Part shown: positions 54,703 to 64,000 of the stretch, in pieces
How the letters are laid out: the number at the start of each line of letters is the position of its first letter
Numbering within the stretch: position 1 is the first letter of the stretch
Assembly (NCBI GenBank): GCA_963776675.1
Contig: CAVZNR010000042.1
Coordinates: 75,524-139,523, forward strand
Direction: 5' to 3'
Length of the DNA stretch: 64,000 nucleotides
Source: Hyphomicrobium_A sp963776675
GTDB taxonomy: Bacteria > Pseudomonadota > Alphaproteobacteria > Rhizobiales > Hyphomicrobiaceae
The notes under the pieces: generated by a model
The model's input: only the letters and a program-made list of their open reading frames with translations
The model's database searches: none
What the model was told of the DNA's origin: nothing
Position numbers and translations under genes: made by a program

Positions 54703-56064
54703 TTAGACGTCGCTGCTGCCGTCAGCTTCCAGCGCGCGGAAGTGTCCGCGCTTCTGCAGCCACAACAACAGCGCCAGCGACGGCAGCGCGACGAGCGTAG
54801 TCGCCACGAAGTAGAGCGGCCAGCCGAGCGTTTGCGCCGCAAACCCCGTGCCCGAGGAAAACAGCGTACGCCCGGTCGAGGCGAGCGCCGTCAGCAGCGC
54901 GTACTGCGTCGCCGTATGCAGCGGGTTGCGGCACAGCGCGGAGAGGTAGGCGACGAAGATCACCGTGCCGATGGCGCCGGTAAAGTTCTCGATCACGATG
55001 GCGATCATCAGTGCCCAAGTGCTCGGCTCCTGCCAGCCCAGCCACACGAACATCAGGATGGAGACCGTCTGCACGATAGCCCCGATCCAGAGCGCGGTGG
55101 CGAGCGGCAGCGCGCGAGCAACCGCGCCGCCGGCAAACCCGCCGACGAGCAGTGCCACTAGGCCCGCGCCCTTCACGACCGCCGCATAGGTCGCCTTGCT
55201 GTAGCCCAGCGACAGCACGAAGGGTGCCGTCATGGTGCCGGCGAGCGCATCGCTCAGCTTGAAGAGCAGGACGAAGGCGAGAATGGCCACAGCCGCATCG
55301 CGCAACAGGAACTCGGAGAACGCCCCCTTCGCGGTCGCAATGAGGCGCAGCAGCGCGCTGCCGCCCTCCTCTGCCGCCACCTCGTCTGCGGAGCGTTCGG
55401 GCTCGCGCGCCAAGAGCGTCGCGGCAAGCCCAACCAAAACGAGGAGCGCGGCGGCGGCATAGGCGATCGGCCACACGGCATCCTTGCTCAGGCCCTGCAA
55501 CTCCAGCCAAGCCGAAAACCCGATTACACCGGCGCCCGAGGCCAGCATGCCGATGCGGTAGGCGGCGACATAGCTTGCCATGCCAGCGGCCTGCTCGTCG
55601 GTCGGCAGGCTTTGCACGCGAAACGCATCGACGATGATGTCCTGGGTCGCGGAGGCGGATGCGACGAGGAGCGCGGCGAAACCGATCATCAGCGGCGCGA
55701 CCAGCGGATCGCGCGTGCCCAAAAACACGATCGTCGCCATCAGCACGAGCTGCGAGGCGACCAGCCAGCCGCGGCGGCGCCCCAGCCGGCGCGACAGATA
55801 CGGGACCTGCCAGGCATCGACGATGGGCGCCCACAGGAATTTCAGGGTGTAGGGCAGGCCGGCGAGCGACAACAGCCCAATGGTGCCAAGGTCAACTCCG
55901 CGGTCGAACATCCACACGCGCAGCGTCTCACCCGACAAGGCGAGCGGCAGCCCCGAGGAGAAGCCCAGGAACATGATGACGAGGACGCCCGGGCGCAGAT
56001 AGACCGTCAGCGCCTCGAGGAACGGCACGCGCCGGTCTGGCTCGGTCTCGGACGGCGCGGTCAT
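54703..56064 (-). CDS. ampG: AmpG-type MFS muropeptide permease
   Basis: A 453-residue transporter with about 12 predicted helices. The family signature LGFSSGLPLALSGETLRVWM in helix 1 and LSLAGLPYTLKFLWAPIVDA in the second loop are diagnostic of AmpG, which imports anhydromuropeptides for cell-wall recycling and, in some bacteria, ampC induction. ASATQDIIVDAFRVQSLPTD is also conserved. No beta-lactamase gene is nearby. It is convergent with bfr and divergent from glpK. Confidence 0.88.
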   Translation of the reverse strand: MTAPSETEPDRRVPFLEALTVYLRPGVLVIMFLGFSSGLPLALSGETLRVWMFDRGVDLGTIGLLSLAGLPYTLKFLWAPIVDAWQVPYLSRRLGRRRGWLVASQLVLMATIVFLGTRDPLVAPLMIGFAALLVASASATQDIIVDAFRVQSLPTDEQAAGMASYVAAYRIGMLASGAGVIGFSAWLELQGLSKDAVWPIAYAAAALLVLVGLAATLLAREPERSADEVAAEEGGSALLRLIATAKGAFSEFLLRDAAVAILAFVLLFKLSDALAGTMTAPFVLSLGYSKATYAAVVKGAGLVALLVGGFAGGAVARALPLATALWIGAIVQTVSILMFVWLGWQEPSTWALMIAIVIENFTGAIGTVIFVAYLSALCRNPLHTATQYALLTALASTGRTLFSSGTGFAAQTLGWPLYFVATTLVALPSLALLLWLQKRGHFRALEADGSSDV

Positions 56065-56176
56065 GTGGTCTTTCTCATTGGGCGTGGATGAGGGCGGGTT
56101 GTCGGCTTGCTACTAAGCCCCACGGCATCTGTCGATGCTAGAGTGGCTTCAATGCGGCGGCACGTGGGGGAGCGGC

Positions 56177-57631
<1,455 letters not shown>

Positions 57632-57646
<15 letters not shown>

Positions 57647-57986
57647 CGAGCTCGCCAAGGCGGCGCTCGATTCCGTTTGTTTCCAGACCTGGGATCTCTT
57701 GAAGGCCATGCACGGCGACTGGCCGGAAGCGGTCAAGAGCGTCGTGCGTGTCGACGGCGGCATGGCGGCGTCGGATTGGACCATGCAGCGGCTCGCCGAC
57801 ATTCTCGACGTGCCGGTCGACCGGCCGACGGTGCTGGAGACGACGGCGCTGGGCGCAGCCTATCTCGCCGGCCTGCAATCGGGCTTCTACCCGCCACCGG
57901 ATCAGTTCGCCGCGCGTTGGGCGCTGGATCGACGGTTTACCCCGGCGCTCGAAGGCAGCGCGCGCAAGGCGCAGCTGGAAGCCTGG
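57632..57986 (+). repeat. glpK 3' segment, copy 2 of tandem repeat
   Basis: Copy 2 differs from copy 1 at roughly twenty positions, nearly all third codon positions, with changes concentrated in the last 100 bases. It is out of frame with the preceding glpK and has no start of its own. The frame of its GlpK residues stays open into the following repeat region, so it is a fragment here. Confidence 0.85.
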
Positions 57987-58026
57987 CACGACGCGGTGCG
58001 CCGCACGCTGACGCGCGGTGAAACCA

Positions 58027-58143
58027 ATCGATCCCCGCCCCGCTTGTGGGGGAGGGTCTCAGGGAGAGGGGTGTCCACAGCTTCGCGCGATGTGCACCAC
58101 CCCCTCCGCGGCCCTCCCCGTCAAGGGGGAGGGAGGACGTCTT
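58027..58143 (+). repeat. REP-like intergenic palindromic element
   Basis: GGGGGAGGGTCTCAGGGAGA and CCCCCTCCGCGGCCCTCCCC with GGGGGAGGGAGG form nested GC-rich inverted repeats, similar in style to the cluster at 13.5 kb. It separates the convergent glpK copy and cyclase gene. Confidence 0.6.
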
Positions 58144-58154
58144 ATCGCGCTCGG

Positions 58155-58916
58155 CTACCGAATGACGGCGACGACGCGCGCCGGCGCCGCCGAGGCGCCG
58201 ACGATCTTCAAGGGAAACACCATCACCTCAAAGCCCTTCGGCGGCAGCGCGCCGAGGTTAGTCAACTGCTCCATGTGCCAGTAGGGACGGCGCTGGCCGA
58301 CGCGGTGCGCCTCCCAGAACAGCGTGTCGTCGCCGGTCGCCTTGGCCTTGGCGATCTGCGCGCGAAACGGAAGGTCCCAGCCCCACTGGTCGATGCCCAT
58401 CACGGTCGGGCCCTGGTCGAGCAGCCAGTCGGTCGCCTCTTTGCTCATGCCGGTGCCCGTCTTCCAGAACGCCTTGGTGCCCATGAGCCTGTCGCGCCCG
58501 GTGCGGATCAAGACGATCGTGCTGGCGTCGAGCGTGGCGCCGGTCTTGGCGAGCGCCGCTTTCATGTCGTCGACGGTGATCGGGTCGTCGTCGGCCTTGT
58601 GCGTCATGTCGAGCACGACGCCGGGGCCGATGCACTTCTCCAGCGGGATCTCCTCGATCGTCTGCGCGCGTTTTCCTCCCGATTGCGGGCCGTAGTGCCA
58701 GGGCGCATCGATGTGCGTGGTCGCATGCACGCCCATCTTGGTGATGGTGTCGTCGGCCCAGCCGGCGAAGTCCTTGGGGAAGAGCCGGCGCGGCAGACCC
58801 AGGAGCCATACCAGGAGCTTCGCTGCGCCGTGCGGCTTGTGCTTGATGCGCACCTGCATGAAGCGCGGATCGCCGCGGTTGAACTGAATGGGCTTGGAAA
58901 GATCGATGATCTGCAA
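58155..58916 (-). CDS. Cyclase family protein (kynurenine formamidase-like)
   Basis: A 253-residue metal-dependent hydrolase. The metal motif HxxTHxDxPxH is complete in GVHATTHIDAPWHYGPQSGG. LQIIDLSKPIQFNRGDPRFM opens the fold and DQGPTVMGIDQWGWDLPF lies near the active site. I start at a TTG (58916) because AGGAG lies eight bases upstream and the sequence matches from there; no ATG is well placed. It is co-transcribed with the upstream FAH gene (14-base gap), suggesting a catabolic pair for an aromatic or cyclic acid. The substrate is unknown. Confidence 0.83.
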   Translation of the reverse strand: MQIIDLSKPIQFNRGDPRFMQVRIKHKPHGAAKLLVWLLGLPRRLFPKDFAGWADDTITKMGVHATTHIDAPWHYGPQSGGKRAQTIEEIPLEKCIGPGVVLDMTHKADDDPITVDDMKAALAKTGATLDASTIVLIRTGRDRLMGTKAFWKTGTGMSKEATDWLLDQGPTVMGIDQWGWDLPFRAQIAKAKATGDDTLFWEAHRVGQRRPYWHMEQLTNLGALPPKGFEVMVFPLKIVGASAAPARVVAVIR

Positions 58917-58930
58917 GGCACGCGCTCCTA

Positions 58931-59905
58931 TCAGGCGATGCGGTTCGAGAGCGTTCCAATCCCCTCTATCGCGAGCGCGATCCGATCGCCAGTCTTGAGA
59001 AGATGTCCGGTCTCGATGCCGCTGCCGCCGGGCAGCGTGCCGGAGCCGAACAGCTCGCCCGCCTGCAGCCGCTCGCCGCGGCAGGCGTGCGCCAGCACCT
59101 CGCCCAAGGACCACTTGGCGCCCGCCGTCGTCGGCCGGGCAAGCAGGTCGCCGTTGAGGCGCACCGATCCCTCGAGGCTGCGCCAGCGCGGCAGGATTTC
59201 GTCGGCCGTCACGACGACCTTGGAGATGGCGGAGGCGAAGTGCTTGGCCTTTTGCGGCCCGAAGCCCGAGGCCATCTCGGCGGCCTGCACATCACGGGCG
59301 GAGAAGTCGTTGAGCACCACGAAGCCGCCGATCGCCGCCTCGCAATGCTCCGCCGCCGCATCGTGCAGCGGCTTGGCGAGAACGAAGCCGAGCTCCAGCT
59401 CGTAATCGAGTGCGCGCGTGTAGGACGGGATCGCGATCGCGTCGCCGTCGGTCGCGACGTTGAGATGGTTGCCCAGGTAGTAGATCGGCTGGCGGTACCA
59501 CAGCGCGTGCGGCTTCAATTTGGGAAACGTGTGGCGCGTCAGCGTCTCGTAGGCGCCGACGAGTCGCGCCGCGCCCGGCATGAAACGGCGCACGAAACCC
59601 CGCGCCGCCGCGACCGCGTGGGCCTCGTACAGCATGAAATCGCGAAATGAGCGGGGTTCAAACGGGATCACAACATCGCTATCGCGCGTGGGCTCGGGCG
59701 CCATATCGGCGGCCGCCTCGGCAAGGCGCGCACGCAACTCGGGCTCGCTGCCGAGCAGGGCGACGATATCGCTGCTCCAGCGGTGCGCCTCCGCGGTGTC
59801 TGAAATCCCCATGCGGGTCAACGTCTTGGTAACCGAGATCCAGCCCTGCGGCGCGCGGAGTTCCACATGCAATCCGGATTCTGCTCGTGCGCGGCGCAAC
59901 TCCAT
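58931..59905 (-). CDS. Fumarylacetoacetate hydrolase family protein
   Basis: A 324-residue protein of the FAH superfamily. The C-terminal catalytic domain contains YYLGNHLNVATDGDAIAIPS, ALDYELELGFVLAKPLHDAA with the metal-binding Glu residues, VVLNDFSARDVQAAEMASGF and FGSGTLPGGSGIETGHLL. The N-terminal domain (about 1-90) is less conserved. Members hydrolyse or decarboxylate acylpyruvates and related diketo acids. It is first in the operon with the cyclase. Confidence 0.87.
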   Translation of the reverse strand: MELRRARAESGLHVELRAPQGWISVTKTLTRMGISDTAEAHRWSSDIVALLGSEPELRARLAEAAADMAPEPTRDSDVVIPFEPRSFRDFMLYEAHAVAAARGFVRRFMPGAARLVGAYETLTRHTFPKLKPHALWYRQPIYYLGNHLNVATDGDAIAIPSYTRALDYELELGFVLAKPLHDAAAEHCEAAIGGFVVLNDFSARDVQAAEMASGFGPQKAKHFASAISKVVVTADEILPRWRSLEGSVRLNGDLLARPTTAGAKWSLGEVLAHACRGERLQAGELFGSGTLPGGSGIETGHLLKTGDRIALAIEGIGTLSNRIA

Positions 59906-60001
59906 GCCGGGAGACCTCCTTCGGCTCGCTCGTATTGTTCGCGATCATTTTAGATCTTGAGAACTTGCACAGTGTACGAGATTGGGAACCATTGCGGTTG
60001 G

Positions 60002-60021
60002 GAGCACTTGAGTTGGTGCTC
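60002..60021 (+). promoter_or_regulatory. Inverted repeat before the small lipoprotein gene
   Basis: GAGCAC-ttgagttg-GTGCTC lies just upstream of the AGGAGA ribosome binding site of the lipoprotein gene. It could be an operator or a leader hairpin; I cannot decide. Confidence 0.35.
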
Positions 60022-60034
60022 GTATAGGAGAGAA

Positions 60035-60403
60035 ATGCCCATGTTGAAGATCGCGAAAGCGACAGCCCTGATCCTGGCGGCGGCGTTGACGCTGTCGATC
60101 GCGGCTTGCTCGCCGCCTGAAGCCAAGAGCGACCTCGCCGGCACGTGGAAGGTGTCCGACACCTCGGGTGCGCCGTTCGAGATCGTGCTGACGGAGGACG
60201 GGAACGCAAGCGCCAATCGCAGCGGCGAGGCCTTGACCGGCACCTGGAAGGAAGACAACGGCGCCGCAGTCATCACCTGGAGTGAAGGCTGGACGACCAA
60301 GATCGCCAAGCAAGGCGACGCCTACCAGAAGATGGCCTGGGACAAGGGTGTGTCGATGGACAGCCCGCCCACGAACACATCTGCTGCCGAAAAGGCGAAG
60401 TAG
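60035..60403 (+). CDS. Small lipoprotein, hypothetical
   Basis: A 122-residue protein. The signal peptide KATALILAAALTLSIAAC ends in lipobox IAAC. The mature protein is beta-rich and looks like a small lipocalin-type domain: LAGTWKVSDTSGAPFEIVLT, then GEALTGTWKEDNGAAVITWS. The tail is Ser/Thr/Lys-rich. AGGAGA precedes the start; an ATG at 60041 is an equal alternative. A GC-rich hairpin follows. Confidence 0.7.
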   Translation: MPMLKIAKATALILAAALTLSIAACSPPEAKSDLAGTWKVSDTSGAPFEIVLTEDGNASANRSGEALTGTWKEDNGAAVITWSEGWTTKIAKQGDAYQKMAWDKGVSMDSPPTNTSAAEKAK

Positions 60404-60430
60404 CCCGCAGCCGAAGCGGAAAATCATCGG

Positions 60431-60453
60431 GGGCGCCGTCAAGAGCGGCGCCC
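60431..60453 (+). terminator. Hairpin after the small lipoprotein gene
   Basis: GGGCGCC-gtcaagagc-GGCGCCC is a perfect 7-bp stem followed by TTGATTGT, a poor T-tract. It separates the lipoprotein gene from the GlsB-type gene. Confidence 0.5.
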
Positions 60454-60490
60454 TTGATTGTCTCAGGCCCCAGCAGCGGGGAGGGTCCCC

Positions 60491-60772
60491 ATGTCGATCA
60501 CGCTGTCGCAAATCGTCGTCTGGATCATCATCGGCGCCGCCGGCGGCACGCTCGCGGGCGCGCTGGTGCGCTGGCAGCGCGAGGGCTTCGGCTGGTGGGC
60601 CAATCTCGGCATAGGCCTGGTCGGCGCCTTTGTCGGCGGTCTGCTGTTCCAGCTTTTCGGCATTCTCCCCGGTCTGGAGAGCATTGCTATCTCCCTGCGC
60701 GACATCGTCTCAGCCTTCGTCGGGTCGATCCTGTTCCTGCTCGGCTTGTGGGCGTGGCAGAAGTGGCGTTAA
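60491..60772 (+). CDS. GlsB/YeaQ/YmgE-type small membrane protein
   Basis: A 93-residue membrane protein with three predicted helices and a Gly-rich pattern (IVVWIIIGAAGGTLAGALVR, NLGIGLVGAFVGGLLFQLFG), typical of the GlsB/YeaQ/YmgE (transglycosylase-associated) family, often induced by stress. The ATG at 60491 has GGGGAGGG upstream. Confidence 0.85.
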   Translation: MSITLSQIVVWIIIGAAGGTLAGALVRWQREGFGWWANLGIGLVGAFVGGLLFQLFGILPGLESIAISLRDIVSAFVGSILFLLGLWAWQKWR

Positions 60773-60859
60773 CCGGTCGGCGTTGACGGGCGTCAATGTC
60801 GCAACGGTGGCACCTGCTAGGACGCGAGCCTAGCCGAGTTGACACCGGGAGCCGCCGCC

Positions 60860-61435
60860 ATGACCCGCTTTGCCCGTGCGCGTATCGCGCGCGCAGCCCT
60901 GATTGCCGTTGCCGCCCTCGCGGCGGGTGCCGCCCTTGCTACGACCAAGGACGCGACACCGTTCACCAAGCACGATCCGTGGCTGCCCGAATGGATGATG
61001 CGCGAGCCCGGCGGCCCGGGGCCGATGTCGCCCACCATGTCGGCGCGCATGCTGCGGCACGCGGAATTTCTGAACTTCGGCGTACCCAAGGCCTACGAGG
61101 ATGCGCAATCCACGGTCAAAGCCGACGACAAGGTGATTGCGGCGGGCCGCGCGCTTTACTTGAAGAACTGCGCCGCCTGCCACGGTCCCGACGGCCTGGG
61201 CGATGGCGACGCCGGGCAGTCGCTGTCGCCGTCGCCGGCGGTGCTCGCTTACATGATCACCCGCCCCATTGCCGTTGACCGCTATCTGCTGTGGTCGATC
61301 TCCGAAGGGGGCGCCCAGTTCGGCTCGCAGATGCCGGCTTTCAAGGACGAGCTGTCGCAGCAGGAAATGTGGGAGATCATTGCTTATATGCGTGATGGCT
61401 TTCCGCTCGACATGGATGTGCCGGAGGCCAAGTAG
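60860..61435 (+). CDS. Exported c-type cytochrome
   Basis: A 191-residue periplasmic monohaem cytochrome c. The signal peptide ends near LATTKD. The haem motif is CAACH in YLKNCAACHGPDGLGDGDAG, and the sixth ligand is probably Met in GSQMPAFKDELSQQEMWEII. About 70 residues precede the haem domain (WLPEWMMREPGGPGPMSPTM), a longer leader than in cytochrome c2. GGGAG precedes the ATG at 60860. Its redox partner is not in the window. Confidence 0.87.
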   Translation: MTRFARARIARAALIAVAALAAGAALATTKDATPFTKHDPWLPEWMMREPGGPGPMSPTMSARMLRHAEFLNFGVPKAYEDAQSTVKADDKVIAAGRALYLKNCAACHGPDGLGDGDAGQSLSPSPAVLAYMITRPIAVDRYLLWSISEGGAQFGSQMPAFKDELSQQEMWEIIAYMRDGFPLDMDVPEAK

Positions 61436-61453
61436 ACGGGCAAAGGAGGCGTC

Positions 61454-61972
61454 ATGGTCCGCGTCGTGGGTATCGATCACATCTCGATCCGCGTCGGCAA
61501 TTACGCGCGGTCGAAGGAGTTCTACGGCAAGCTCTTCAAGTTTTTGGGCTTCAAGGTGCTCGACGAATATCCCGATACCATGGGCTGGACCAACGGCAAG
61601 ACGCGCTTCTGGATCGGCGCTGCGGACGCGCAAGGACGCAAGCGTGCACATCGCATCGGCGACATCGGTTTCCATCACTACGCATTCGAGCTACAAAGTC
61701 GTAAGGACGTCGACGCGCTGCAAGCCTTTGTCAAAAAACTTGGCGCAAGGATTGTCGATCCGGCCGGCGAGTATTATGACGATTACTACGCGGTGTTCTT
61801 CCTCGATCCCGACGGGCTGAAGCTCGAAGGGATGAAGTGGGGCGAACGCCAATCGCGCGAAGCGCGCAAGGCAGACCACACGCGCGAAGCGCGCAAACAG
61901 GAAAAGTCGCGTGCGGCCCGCAAGACCAAGCCCATGCGCAAGAAGAGTACGGTGCGCAAGAAGGCGGCCTAG
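61454..61972 (+). CDS. VOC family protein with basic C-terminal tail
   Basis: A 172-residue protein. Residues 1-130 form a vicinal-oxygen-chelate domain: VVGIDHISIRVGNYARSKEF with the first metal His, FHHYAFELQSRKDVDALQAF with the second, and a Glu near DPDGLKLEGMKW. The last 40 residues are extremely basic (RQSREARKADHTREARKQEK, then KPMRKKSTVRKKAA), unusual for the family and suggestive of nucleic acid or polyphosphate binding. AAAGGAGG precedes the ATG. It follows the cytochrome gene by 18 bases. Confidence 0.83.
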   Translation: MVRVVGIDHISIRVGNYARSKEFYGKLFKFLGFKVLDEYPDTMGWTNGKTRFWIGAADAQGRKRAHRIGDIGFHHYAFELQSRKDVDALQAFVKKLGARIVDPAGEYYDDYYAVFFLDPDGLKLEGMKWGERQSREARKADHTREARKQEKSRAARKTKPMRKKSTVRKKAA

Positions 61973-62011
61973 ACAGGCTCCAAGCGAACCGAGGCGGCAT
62001 GATCGAGGACC

Positions 62012-62611
62012 ATGATCCAGCTCAAGCCTCCCCTCCGCCCCGCCGTCATCGACGACGCGGATGCGCTGGTCGAACTCGTCAATTACGCCGGCGAAGGTCT
62101 GCCGCTCTATCTGTGGACCACGCTGGCGGCGCCAGGCGAGGACGCCTGGGATGTTGGGCGGCGGCGCGCGGCGCGCGAGGATGGCAGCTTCTCCTATCGC
62201 AACACCGTCATCATCGAGAGCGAGGGCCAATGCGCGGGCGCGCTCATCGGCTACGAGATCCCCGATGCGCCCGAGCCGGTCCCGCCGGACATGCCCGCCA
62301 TGTTCGTGCCTTTGCAGGACTTGGAGAACTTGGCCCCGGCCACCTGGTACGTGAACGTCCTGGCTGTGCGGCCGCAATTTCGCCGCCGCGGCCTCGGCAC
62401 CGCGCTCCTAGGCGTGGCGCAGGATACGGCAGAGGCGCTCGGCAAGCGCGGGTTGAGTGTCATCGTTTCCGATGCCAACACCGGCGCGCGGCGTCTCTAC
62501 GAGCGCTGCGGCTACCGCGAGCGCGCTGAGCGTGACATGGTCAAAGAGGGCTGGGTCAACGAGGGCCGGCGCTGGGTCCTGTTGACGAAAGACTTCCAAG
62601 CGCCGGCATGA
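62012..62611 (+). CDS. GNAT family N-acetyltransferase
   Basis: A 199-residue acetyltransferase. The acetyl-CoA motif is VNVLAVRPQFRRRGLGTALL, followed by VSDANTGARRLYERCGYRER, the usual C-terminal GNAT elements. The N-terminus (AVIDDADALVELVNYAGEGL) resembles stress-related GNATs. The acceptor is unknown. Confidence 0.85.
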   Translation: MIQLKPPLRPAVIDDADALVELVNYAGEGLPLYLWTTLAAPGEDAWDVGRRRAAREDGSFSYRNTVIIESEGQCAGALIGYEIPDAPEPVPPDMPAMFVPLQDLENLAPATWYVNVLAVRPQFRRRGLGTALLGVAQDTAEALGKRGLSVIVSDANTGARRLYERCGYRERAERDMVKEGWVNEGRRWVLLTKDFQAPA

Positions 62612-62687
62612 GCGCGCACCATCGTTCAGGAATTGGTTGCGAATAGGCCTCATGACTGGAGGGTGACGCCCACCTCCGGAGGCCTTT

Positions 62688-63521
62688 ATGGATTTTCGCT
62701 CCGAGTTTGCGGTTCAACCCGGCAGCGACATCAGGCTCGCCAAGATCGATCCCGGCTATCAGGGCCCCCATGCCAGCGAGAACGCGGCGAAGGCCGATCT
62801 CGATAGCTACAGGGAGGCGATCAGCCGGCTGCAGCGCACGCTTTACGGCGACCGCTCCAAGGCGCTGTTGATTGTGCTGCAGGGTATCGACGGCGCCGGT
62901 AAGGATGGCACTTGCTGGCACGTGATCAGCGCCATGGATCCCCAAGGCGTGAAAGTCACCGGCTTCAAGCAGCCCACGCCCGAGGAATCTGCGCACGACT
63001 TTCTATGGCGCGTTCACCCGCATGCGCCCGCCAAGGGCGAGATCGCCGTGTTCAACCGCTCGCACTACGAGGACGTGCTGGTGGCGCGCGTGCATGAACT
63101 CGTGCCGCGTCCCATGTGGGAGGCGCGCTACGACATCATCAATCAGTTCGAGCAGCTGCTGGTGGAGCAGAACGCCACCACCATCCTCAAGTTCTTCCTC
63201 TATATCTCGAAGGAGGAGCAGCTCGAGCGCTTCAAGCGCCGTCTCGACGATCCCGCCCGCCAGTGGAAGATATCGAAGGCCGATTATACCGAGCGCGAAC
63301 GCTGGGATGCCTATATCGCGGCTTTCGAGGCGGCACTCTCCAAGTGCTCGACCAAGCACGCGCCCTGGTACGTGATCCCGGCCAACCACAAGTGGTTCCG
63401 CAATCTCGCCGTATCGCAGATCATCGCCGATACGCTTCGCGAGATGCACCCGCATTGGCCTGAGCCCACCGTCGATCTCGACGAGATCCGCCGGCTCTAC
63501 CACGGCGCCGCCGGCACCTGA
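62688..63521 (+). CDS. Polyphosphate kinase 2 family protein
   Basis: A 277-residue PPK2-type polyphosphate:nucleotide phosphotransferase. Walker A is LQGIDGAGKDG (residues 64-74), the lid region has HPHAPAKGEIAVFNRSHYED (Walker B), and KISKADYTERERWDAYIAAF is conserved. PPK2 enzymes of this single-domain type phosphorylate AMP or ADP with polyphosphate; the class cannot be fixed by eye. GGAGG precedes the ATG. Confidence 0.9.
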   Translation: MDFRSEFAVQPGSDIRLAKIDPGYQGPHASENAAKADLDSYREAISRLQRTLYGDRSKALLIVLQGIDGAGKDGTCWHVISAMDPQGVKVTGFKQPTPEESAHDFLWRVHPHAPAKGEIAVFNRSHYEDVLVARVHELVPRPMWEARYDIINQFEQLLVEQNATTILKFFLYISKEEQLERFKRRLDDPARQWKISKADYTERERWDAYIAAFEAALSKCSTKHAPWYVIPANHKWFRNLAVSQIIADTLREMHPHWPEPTVDLDEIRRLYHGAAGT

Positions 63522-63696
63522 GCGGGAGTGGTATTGCCGCCGAGGTGCAACAAGAAGCGAAACGCGCACCCGTTGACGCCGCCGCGATCGCGCCGTAAGA
63601 AGCTGCGATGAGCAGCTAGCCATTCCCTTTGCAGAAAACCCCATGCCCGCGCGTGCGATGGCGCATGCGCGGTTGCATGTCTGCAAAGGAGAGCTC

Positions 63697-64000
63697 ATGA
63701 ACCGGACATTCCTCCCCTTTCTGTTTCTGCCCACGCATGCCGCGGCGCGCGTCATCGGCCACAATCGCGACTTGGTGGCCGTCCTGGCGCTGCAGGCGAT
63801 CTTGAGAAGCCACCGCAGTCTCGAGGTCGCGCACCAGCAGATCCGCTGGCGCGAGCACCACCTGGCGTTCTCCTCGCGCATTACCGCCGGGGGCGAGCTC
63901 GTCGTGGAGCTCGACGTCGGCGATCCGCGCCTGGAGAACCGGCTGGTTCTGGAGGACGAGCTGCGCGGTGCGCGTCGGAGCATCAAGGGCATCGCCGGCG
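63697..64000 (+). CDS. Hypothetical protein (3' truncated by window end)
   Basis: An open frame with an ideal ribosome binding site (AAGGAG, five bases upstream) begins at 63697 and runs off the window. The 101 visible residues start MNRTFLPFLFLPTHAAARVI and continue with SHRSLEVAHQQIRWREHHLA and AGGELVVELDVGDPRLENRL. There is no clear signal peptide. I do not recognise the family; the remainder lies outside the window. Confidence 0.55.
   Translation, partial: MNRTFLPFLFLPTHAAARVIGHNRDLVAVLALQAILRSHRSLEVAHQQIRWREHHLAFSSRITAGGELVVELDVGDPRLENRLVLEDELRGARRSIKGIAG

Overview
The window is a high-GC chromosomal segment from an alphaproteobacterium, most likely of the order Hyphomicrobiales (Rhizobiales). 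The evidence is gene content and order: rplY-pth, lgt followed by a MidA-like methyltransferase and pgeF, a petP/petR-like MarR and OmpR pair with a histidine kinase next to ilvE, short-form hisG with hisZ, a Rhizobium etli-type asparaginase, meaB, and a Tat-exported TIGR03808-type repeat protein. I cannot name a genus. I saw no rRNA, tRNA, CRISPR array, prophage or insertion sequence.

Layout. 1-10.4 kb: end of a streptogramin-lyase-like beta-propeller gene, a class II aldolase, two small proteins, ychF, an unknown membrane protein, a PiT phosphate transporter, a NUDIX/ABC-2 exporter operon, pth and rplY. 10.7-13.5 kb: a zinc module (Zur-like regulator and ZnuD-like TonB receptor with a Zur/Fur-like palindrome), sitting between rplY and prs. 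13.5-26.2 kb: prs, a lipoprotein with an internal duplication, lgt/methyltransferase/pgeF, ubiK, ybjN, proC, a TetR regulator, a MarR/OmpR/kinase operon and ilvE. 26.3-38 kb: small exported proteins, an FAD oxidoreductase, arfB, a FemAB-like acyltransferase, an SMR pump, a cNMP-patatin, a cold-shock-like pair, asparaginase, the TIGR03808 protein and pcp. 38-44.8 kb: meaB, two tandem COG4782/DUF900 hydrolases (one fused to TPRs), an exported protein with two Cys motifs and a YiiX-like peptidase-fold protein. 45-50 kb: hisZ-hisG and a DevBCA-like ABC exporter. 50.1-52.5 kb: four tandem paralogous secreted proteins. 52.9-64 kb: Rrf2, Bfd-like and bacterioferritin genes, ampG, glpK with a duplicated 3' end, a cyclase/FAH pair, a lipoprotein, a small membrane protein, cytochrome c, VOC, GNAT, PPK2 and a truncated unknown gene.

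The strongest candidate for something undescribed is the tandem family at 50.1-52.5 kb. All four proteins have a signal peptide, a basic region, an ENSSI motif and a Cys-x14-Cys tail related to CKxFFPxVGMTLSVPCE. Each gene has its own promoter region with an inverted repeat, TGTTCC-N4-GGAACA. The same element precedes a cold-shock-like gene 16 kb away. In an ungapped alignment of all five sites an AT-rich hexamer falls at one fixed distance, which would centre the repeat near -41.5 of the predicted start site, as for a class II activator.

A caution: at least eight genes (Vgb-like, ychF, pth, MidA-like, the FAD oxidoreductase, both DUF900 genes and one paralogue) carry single-base frameshifts, several in homopolymers, and glpK has a diverged tandem copy of its 3' end. 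This pattern fits a draft or metagenomic assembly with residual errors better than eight real pseudogenes.
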